Assembly (NCBI GenBank): GCA_004335635.1
Contig: QAXH01004945.1
Span: 1,569-13,772, forward strand
Direction: 5' to 3'
Length of the DNA stretch: 12,204 nt
Source: Chloromonas sp. AAM2
Taxonomy: Eukaryota; Chlorophyta; Chlorophyceae; Chlamydomonadales; Chlamydomonadaceae
Positions within the stretch are counted from its first letter, which is position 1. Each line of letters begins with the position of its first letter. Both the position numbers and the translations under genes were made by a program. Shown here piece after piece: positions 6,870 to 12,204 of this stretch. The notes beneath the pieces were generated by a model. It was not told the DNA's origin and searched no databases. It saw only the letters and a list, made by a program, of their open reading frames with translations.

Positions 6870-9800
6870 GTAACCAAGCACAATCCACTTCCTGGCACTG
6901 GAGCACAGCCAGTCACGCGGATTTCTCAGGCGGCAGCAAGTATCACCACACGAATACACAAGGTGTCGGGCGTCAGCCGATACCACATGAACACATAAGA
7001 CGGTCCGTGTCAACTAGCCGATTTCACACTTCGGCTGTATCACAGGTGCATCACAGCTGCAGGTCCGGTCAGGCTTGTTGTTGGACAGTCCTTCAGTCTC
7101 CCCATAGCATGTTCTCCCCATAGCATGTGTCAACCATGGCAAGATGACTAGAGGTGCCAGCAGAGCACTGCGTTATGAAACAAGGCAGCAGGCTCCGCAA
7201 TTGACAAAGGCATACTGCTGTCTCGCAACCTGACGCCTGGCTCTGACATGGCTCAGCACAAAAGCCATGCCGGCAATACTGTCCGGCGGGTACTGGCCTG
7301 GCGCGATCTGTGCATGTGCTCAGCAAGGAGTCTGAGTCAGAATGGTCAGGACGGCAACCCAGCTGTCGTGTGTGGTACATAGGACTTGCAGCAGGATGCA
7401 CTGAGGTGGCATGACCGACCCGCCGGCGTGTATGGTGGACATTTGTGTGCAGGTGTTTGCGCAATCGGTGATGGAGGAAGCTCTACCCAAGCTTCTGGAG
7501 ATCTGCCGCAAAGCCGAACCAACAGCTACCTGGCCCAAGACGATCCTTTCCACGCTTGTTGCCACGACTCCTATAGCACTGGCCGTCTTGAGTGGTTTAA
7601 ACATCACGGAGGGTGGGTAGGCTGTGAATTGCCATGGGTGCTGTCACCAGGGTAGTGGCCTGCATGTGGCCTGCCGTCTCAGCAGGTGCCGTCTGCTGCT
7701 GCCGCTACATCATATTGCACGCAGCGCTGTGTTGTGCGGGGTGTACAAACACTGCCAGATGCACTGAAGCGTGGTAGCCTCAGCTGAGGCAGTGTCCAAC
7801 CATTGTCAACGTGTCCCATACAAGTACTGCAGTGCGCTGGCTGTCTCAGCATATATGTGCGAAGCCTGCAAGAGCAGCCCCAGTCGGTGTGGTGCTTGCT
7901 GCCTACAGGCACTGGCAAGCAGGAGGGCACCTTTGAACTCTCATCCATGCTGAGGAGTTTACTTCAAGAACCACCCAAGGCGGCCCCGACAGCTACTCCA
8001 ATGAAAGCCGTCCTTGCACTCATCAGGTGGGTCAATCTACACATGCTGGCCATGTGGCTTTGCAGCAATGGGTGGTGTTCAGGAGCATGAGGGTGAGCCG
8101 TTCCTGACCTGGGTTAATGGGGTGATGGGGTCTAGGTGTGTGATGCCTGAATGCCACTGGCATGATGGAGTGATGTGTCTTGATTGGGTTGGGTGCATCA
8201 CCTCAGTGCAGCAGCGGGCAGGAGCTGTGGGGCTGCCATGCATTGCTTTGGAATCGCTACAGGCATGCTCCACGGTATCATGTGAAGGCAGTGCTGTTCT
8301 GTGTGCTGTGTGCAAGCAGGGCACTGCTAGAGGCGTGGAGCAAGAACCCCAGCAGTCATCTGCCAGTCCTCGTGCTTGACGAGATCAACAAGCTGCTAAA
8401 GTGGCGCGAAAACCCTGCGCATGCCGCTGAGTTGCTGGATCTTGGGACGTTTTTGATCCATCTGACCAAGGTGGAGCGCAGTTGCATCGTTGTGCTGGCA
8501 ACTGCCGAGTACGAGTTCCTCGAAGGGATGGAAATTGGTAGGTGGCAAACAATTGCAACGGCAGGAGCAGCAAAGAGTTTGCACAGACAGCCGGATAGTC
8601 TGCCAAATGTGCTGGTAGGATGCAGTGCACAAGCCACAGTTGGTACTTCTATGGAACGATCTGCTTGCTACAGGTTAGCATGTATTGCGCCCACCTTGCA
8701 GTTTGTTGCGCTATGTGGTCAGGGAGACAAGCAGAGTTGCCGCATCGAGCTGGTGGCCATCAGGGCCAAACTTGTCACAGGGTGGTGTGCAACAATCACA
8801 CGCATTTTCATGCTGTGCCCTCCCGCACTGTGCTACACGCAGCCATGGGCATAAGGGAGTGGGTGTCTGCAGTGCTTCCCCGGTTTAGCAAAGAGGACGC
8901 ACTTGGGTTCTGCAAGGCCCGCCTGCTCAAGCGCTTTCGGGATGAGAAAGCCCCGAAGCCGAACATCACCTATGAGGAGGCCTGCAAGGTGTTGGATGAC
9001 ATCTTTGACAAGGTTTATGAGGCAAGTAGCAGTATCCAAACGCTGGTGGCTCTGCTGCCATGTTGCCGTGTCAACATCCAACCGTGCTAGATGTTCCTAG
9101 TCAGGTCCATAACCTCAGCCTCTGTGGGCATGATAAAACAATTGGCACGAGCCTTTGCACCGTCAGTCGCTACACCCACAACAGGGTCAAGGATAGGTGG
9201 CTGATTTAATCCCTGAAACAGACCACATACATGTTCCTTCCAGTCATCCTCTGAAACAGAAGTTAAGTTTGCCTTTTGGCTTTGGGCAGCCGTTTCATAG
9301 CACTTATGCAGTCCCAAGGGCCGATCATGGCACATCTTGCAGCTGGCTGTCAGTCCACCTGTCTGTGTCTGTTGTGACTTGGTGTGCGACCCTGCTGGTG
9401 CGTGGCCCTTCAGCCTGCCCTGTGTGCCTGATGTGCCACATGCAGGTGGTGGGCGGCAACACAGGCGACCTCGGGCTGGCGTGCTCACACTTGGTAGTAC
9501 ATGGATTCGCATGGGACGTCCCACAGGAGAACAAGATGAGCGGTTAGTATATGCTGTGAAGTTCCCAGACAGGCAGACACCTTATCCCTATCAAATACGT
9601 GACACCCCATTAAAAGGGTTCATTACTATGCCACTCACCCTTTGATACACCTTTGAGTGGAGGGTGAGAACGGCTTATTCTTCACCAGACTCAACCCCGC
9701 GTCTGGCCCCGCCAAACGTAACGAAAAGGTCGCCTCATGCGTTGTTAGTTAGGACGTCTAGTGATACCGTGGGCGAAGCATGAGTCACAAATCAATGGCT

Positions 9801-10653
9801 GCAAATAGCAGGGGTCCTTTATGATGCAAACTGTACACCGCAATGATTGGCATTAATCCTGATCTGCAAGCCAAGGTGCTTGGCGTAGACTCCAGCACAG
9901 ACTCTAGCAATCAAGGCTACTAAGGCACTGACGTGCTTGCAAACTCACCTGTGGTGTGAAAATAGGGTTCACGCTAGCCCGCCATACTGATAGACAAGCA
10001 TGTACATCAAAAACGAGCACTATGCTGTGAAGTTATGATGCTAAGGTTGCAGGCAGCACATCACGCAATGCAGCTCAGCAGTGACAGCGTCCATTCTTTG
10101 CACACGGATTTGATTCTTTACAAGTTGTACGCATCCTTTGCTTTTTCTGCTTGCAGCCAGGGATGCAGTGACAAAGGCCATGACGCGGGCCGTGGAGTCG
10201 TGGACGCGTTCGGGCGGGCGCGGTTTCACTGCGGGACAGTTTGTTGACGCGGCGCTCTTTCTGTTGGAGGGCAACGGGGTGGTTGAACGCACGCCCATGT
10301 CAGCGCACCTGGGGCGACACGTTGCTGGAAGCCAGGAGGGCAAGGTCGCGGCTGGAGAAGCACTGCTGCTGGCCATGATCAAGGCCAATGCGCTCTATGC
10401 AAGGCCGCGGTCAGATTGGGCGACAGACATCCCTGCCCATCTGGTGGACGTAGTGACAGCTGCGACTCCCATGCAGCTTTACTGCCTGCGGCAAGTGAAG
10501 CGTGAGCTGGAGAACCAGCGTGACGCGCCGGCGCTGGTGCTGGCGCAGAAGCAGGAGCAGGCGCCGGCGCCGGCACTGGCGCTGGCCCAGGCGCAGAAGC
10601 AGAAGCAGAAGCAGGAGCAGGAGCAGCCGCAGGAGCAGGAGCAGGAGCAGACG
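6543..10653 (+). CDS. STAND/archaeal-ATPase-like P-loop ATPase, 7 exons, C-terminal end unresolved
   Basis: Exons 6543-6869, 7453-7612, 7909-8026, 8320-8537, 8843-9021, 9446-9542 and 10157-10653 join in phase to 532 codons. Walker A is G75-E-R-S-V-G-K81-T82. Walker B is LPVLVLDE with D222-E223. A sensor-like strand VVLATAEYE lies at 259-267, and a GGNTGDL motif at about 337-343 resembles the GGxPG(x)L motif of archaeal-type ATPases. The arrangement fits that P-loop class, whose members couple nucleotide switching to signalling or DNA-related roles; the role here is unknown. Residues from about 486 are a Gln/Glu/Ala-rich, probably coiled tract. Exon 7 either continues to a stop at 10720-10722 or splices at ACG|GTAGGT. 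The first exon could be preceded by another. No transit or signal peptide is evident. Confidence 0.75.
7097..7128 (+). repeat. 16-bp perfect tandem duplication in intron 1
   Basis: Two identical copies of TCTCCCCATAGCATGT, 7097-7112 and 7113-7128, inside ATPase intron 1 (6870-7452). The rest of that intron shows no gene. Confidence 0.95.
7453..7612 (+). CDS. ATPase exon 2
   Basis: 160 bases between acceptor GTGCAG|GTGTTT and donor GAGG|GTGGGT. It encodes VFAQSVMEEALPKLLEICRK and then a hydrophobic stretch TPIALAVLSGLNITEG. It starts in phase 0 and ends with one base of a Gly codon. Confidence 0.7.
7909..8026 (+). CDS. ATPase exon 3
   Basis: 118 bases between acceptor GCCTACAG|GCACT and donor ATCAG|GTGGGT. 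It encodes TGKQEGTFELSSMLRSLLQE and ends MKAVLALIR. The start was chosen because it alone restores the phase from exon 2; other CAG sites nearby do not. Confidence 0.68.
8320..8537 (+). CDS. ATPase exon 4 (Walker B)
   Basis: 218 bases between acceptor GCAAGCAG|GGCAC and donor ATTG|GTAGGT. It encodes LLEAWSKNP, LPVLVLDEINKLLKW and, further on, CIVVLATAEYEFLEGMEI. The Asp-Glu pair after four hydrophobic residues is Walker B. Confidence 0.8.
8843..9021 (+). CDS. ATPase exon 5
   Basis: 179 bases between acceptor CACGCAG|CCATG and a GC donor, TATGAG|GCAAGT. It encodes MGIREWVSAVLPRFSKEDAL, then a charged helical region ending IFDKVYE. The exon keeps phase with exons 4 and 6. Confidence 0.72.
9087..9212 (-). 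CDS. Coding-like segment antisense inside ATPase intron 5, unrecognised
   Basis: On the minus strand, after acceptor-like CTGTTTCAG at 9213, 41 codons run to TAG: GLNQPPILDPVVGVATDGAK, then NCFIMPTEAEVMDLTRN. The frame stays open further upstream (VSEDDWKEHVCGLFQ) as far as about 9524. The composition looks like genuine protein, probably the C-terminal exon of a minus-strand gene or a transposon fragment. I do not recognise it. It lies entirely between ATPase exons 5 and 6. Confidence 0.4.
   Translation of the reverse strand, partial: GLNQPPILDPVVGVATDGAKARANCFIMPTEAEVMDLTRNI
9446..9542 (+). CDS. ATPase exon 6
   Basis: 97 bases between acceptor CATGCAG|GTGGTG and donor AGCG|GTTAGT. It encodes VVGGNTGDLGLACSHL and ends ENKMS. 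The GGNTGDL motif matches the GGxPG(x)L turn expected after the nucleotide-binding domain. Confidence 0.65.
9543..10156. other. ATPase intron 6, no gene seen
   Basis: 614 bases of AT-richer sequence, from donor GTTAGT to the pyrimidine-rich acceptor before 10157. A small imperfect hairpin (CCACTCA with TGAGTGG, about 9632-9660) is the only structure noted. Confidence 0.5.
10157..10653 (+). CDS. ATPase exon 7 with Gln/Glu/Ala-rich end
   Basis: 165 codons plus two bases. Acceptor TTTCTGCTTGCAG|CC has a good pyrimidine tract. It encodes a helical domain (ARDAVTKAMTRAVESWTRSG onward), then from about 10530 a CAG/GAG/GCG-rich repetitive tract. The proposed end is donor ACG|GTAGGT at 10653; otherwise the frame runs on to the TGA/TAG-type stop ending at 10722. 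What follows downstream is unclear. Confidence 0.7.
10530..10650 (+). repeat. CAG/GAG/GCG-rich low-complexity coding tract
   Basis: Trinucleotide-like repetition encoding Gln, Glu, Lys, Ala and Pro runs within ATPase exon 7. On the opposite strand it produces a Leu/Arg-rich shadow frame (10411-10794), which is not a gene. Confidence 0.85.
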
Positions 10654-10850
10654 GTAGGTGTAGGCTGCTATGATTGTGCCTGCATTGACTGTCCGGTGGG
10701 CTTTGCATCTCCGGGTAGGTGACTGCTCATAGAAAGGAAGTGGACGCCGGTAGGCGTGATCAAGGACGCCATGCCGGCAAGGCACAACCACCATGTGAGG
10801 GGCCCAATCCCTTTCTAGAAAAGTTATTCGATCAGGCCCGCGGATTTTTG

Positions 10851-10938
10851 CAGCAAATGGGAATCGAACCCTCGACTGGTATCAACAAGTGCCGTGGGGC
10901 GCCCACGCAGGCAACCATGTTGTAACAACCATTTGCTG
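10851..10938 (-). other. 88-base structured element with tRNA T-arm-like motif
   Basis: CAGCAAATGG (10851-10860) and CCATTTGCTG (10929-10938) pair perfectly. Inside, the minus strand reads GGGTTCGATTCCC, the typical tRNA T-arm/B-box sequence, and CGTGGG/CCCACG forms a further stem. I could not fit a full cloverleaf with D-arm and anticodon arm, so this is not called a tRNA. A tRNA-derived repeat or pseudogene is possible. Confidence 0.35.
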
Positions 10939-11359
10939 GAACTGAGACCCTACTCGTGACTGCTAATATGCTTACAGCACGTGCCAGCTGAAGTGAACAG
11001 GTTCCCATTTGGCAGCGACTGAGCCATATGTTTGAATGGCAGTAACAAGCTTGCTACGAGCCAGTGTATTCTGCCTGCGGCTGATGTACAAGCTTGCCAC
11101 CTTCTATACAGTGCAAGGCAAGATCTTGCTATTGCTTTTGAGTGAACCCCGTGTTGTCTGCTTGGTGCGCTGCTGCAGGCAGAGAAGCGCAAGCGGAGGC
11201 CAACAGGGCACAGGCGACTGCGTCTGCGAGTACCGCGACCATGAACCAGTGTTGCATTAAAACTCAGAGGGATCCAGCGGGTTGGCGTGCGCTGGCCAAG
11301 CTGTGGCCGGTCACACCCGGGGCTTGCGCAACGTCTAGCGTCTGGACAGTGGCGGTTGA

Positions 11360-11803
11360 GGTGGTGGTGGCGGCATTGGTGTGCTGGGAGAAGCGGTGGT
11401 GGGTCATGGAGCAGGGGCCTACACACAGGAGTCTGAGCGGAGAAAGAACGACGGCAACTTCGCATCCGCTGCAGGCTGCGATCGTGTTCTGTTCATGCGC
11501 ATCAACCCAAGTGGCAAGTACACCACAGCTGAACCTGGGGACGCAAACCAAGACAAGAAAGCACGGTGGCTGATTGCCAGAGACTGGATAGTCACCTTTC
11601 TCCGTGCACCGTACGGAACTTGGAGTCTAGGTGACAAGGTGCTGGTGTACCTGTTCTACGACCACACCTCCCAGCTAATTGACCACCGACCAGCGTCATT
11701 CACAACTGTGGTGGCATACAAGGCACCATCCCTTCCACTGGCCAGTGTCTTGCACTTGATAACCGAGTGCAGCAGCCTCTCCGGCCTGCAGCCTGACCGG
11801 TAG
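11360..11803 (+). CDS. Exon-like ORF with FMRINPSGKY motif, possibly related to viral/algal nuclease-like family
   Basis: Stop-to-stop frame ending in TAG at 11801-11803. From about 11420 it reads AYTQESERRKND, CDRVLFMRINPSGKYTTAE, then WSLGDKVLVYLFYDH. The hhFhRxNPxxY and YLFYD pattern recalls a family of unnamed proteins in large DNA viruses and algae, thought to be nuclease-like. That link is from memory and tentative, and the acidic N-terminal motif of that family is not seen. There is no early ATG, so it is probably a last exon, perhaps of the ATPase transcript or of a separate gene. The 5' boundary may be the CAG at about 11412-11414. Confidence 0.45.
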   Translation, partial: GGGGGIGVLGEAVVGHGAGAYTQESERRKNDGNFASAAGCDRVLFMRINPSGKYTTAEPGDANQDKKARWLIARDWIVTFLRAPYGTWSLGDKVLVYLFYDHTSQLIDHRPASFTTVVAYKAPSLPLASVLHLITECSSLSGLQPDR

Positions 11804-11936
11804 GTAATCATTATTTCTGTGTCTGCTTGTTTTGCGGAACACATGCGCTACCAAAACAACGCGGAACTCATGGGTATGCCGGGCCCAGAGGTGGGACGTC
11901 TGCCAGGGACAATTTCTGTAGATTCCTGGGTACCAC

Positions 11937-12105
11937 CTGTGCAGGTTGACGTACAGCCGCTGCGCCTCCTGTTTCTTCAAGGCCTCGATGGGCACCCGCA
12001 AGGATGTGCCTTGAGTGCCAATGCCCATGTGCAAAGTTCCTGTTGCGGGCTCATAGAGAAGATTGGGCACATCCTGCTCAGTTTCATCGTTCTCGCCTTC
12101 ACTGA
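11937..12105 (-). CDS. Minus-strand exon-like ORF at right edge, unrecognised
   Basis: 169 bases between acceptor TATGCAG|TCAGTG and donor CACAG|GTGGTA. It encodes SEGENDETEQDVPNLLYEP, then TLHMGIGTQGTSLRVPIEAL and QRLYVNLHR. The frame is open from about 12148. A second protein-like frame (VYASVKAARQQEGTLNALAW) runs into it from the right edge in another phase. It converges on the plus-strand ORF ending at 11803, so its next exon must be short or overlap. I do not recognise the family. Confidence 0.4.
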
Positions 12106-12204
12106 CTGCATATGCAACCCAAGGGGTTGGTCGCCCATGCCAACGCGTTCAGAGTGCCCTCCTGCTGTCGAGCCGCCTTGACGGATGCATACACCCCACT
12201 GACC

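Noticed and set aside
10411..10794. 127-codon Leu/Arg-rich minus ORF
   Set aside because: Shadow of the CAG/GAG-rich coding tract of ATPase exon 7.
10851..10938. Functional tRNA gene
   Set aside because: The T-arm motif is present, but acceptor, D and anticodon arms could not be placed in a standard cloverleaf.
11142..11573. 143-codon plus ORF overlapping the FMRINPSGKY frame
   Set aside because: Its second half is out of frame with the motif-bearing ORF and looks random; only the Ala/Glu/Gln-rich part near 11179-11229 is of interest.

Overview
The window looks like nuclear DNA of a photosynthetic eukaryote, most likely a green alga (Chlorophyta; the class is a guess). The long ORFs are mostly uninformative. 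Genuine coding sequence appears only when short exons are joined across introns of about 200-700 bases with GTGAG/GTAGG-type donors and CAG acceptors. A plastid-type Rieske oxygenase with a transit-peptide-like N terminus points to a chloroplast-bearing host. Bacterial features (operons, Shine-Dalgarno sites, CRISPR) are absent. All gene models were built by eye from splice sites and reading phase, without transcripts or database searches.

Left part (1-4452, minus strand): the first seven exons of a Rieske/mononuclear-iron oxygenase of the PAO/TIC55/PTC52 group, with the 3' end beyond the left edge. All phases match. The joined exons carry both halves of the Rieske [2Fe-2S] site and the mononuclear iron-binding motif. 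Intron 4 holds a 42-bp minisatellite. Intron 5 is unusually long (1642 bp) and holds a 23/46-bp minisatellite plus two unrecognised coding-like segments on the same strand, possibly remains of an inserted element.

Middle (4453-6542): no gene I can defend. It holds a 25-bp perfect inverted repeat around about 330 bp, dispersed 50-bp direct repeats, 33-bp and 16-bp tandem repeats, a degenerate hexamer array, a very short telomere-like tract and one weak ORF (5482-5715).

Right part (6543-10653 or further, plus strand): a seven-exon gene for a P-loop ATPase of the STAND/archaeal-ATPase-like type, with Walker A in exon 1 and Walker B in exon 4. One intron has a GC-AG boundary and also contains a coding-like segment on the opposite strand. 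The C terminus runs into a Gln/Glu/Ala-rich tract and its end is unresolved. Further right are an exon-like ORF with an FMRINPSGKY-type motif (11360-11803, plus) and, converging from the right edge, an unrecognised minus-strand exon (11937-12105).

The Rieske oxygenase and the ATPase are divergently oriented about 2.1 kb apart across the repeat-rich middle. Nothing in the sequence shows that they act together.
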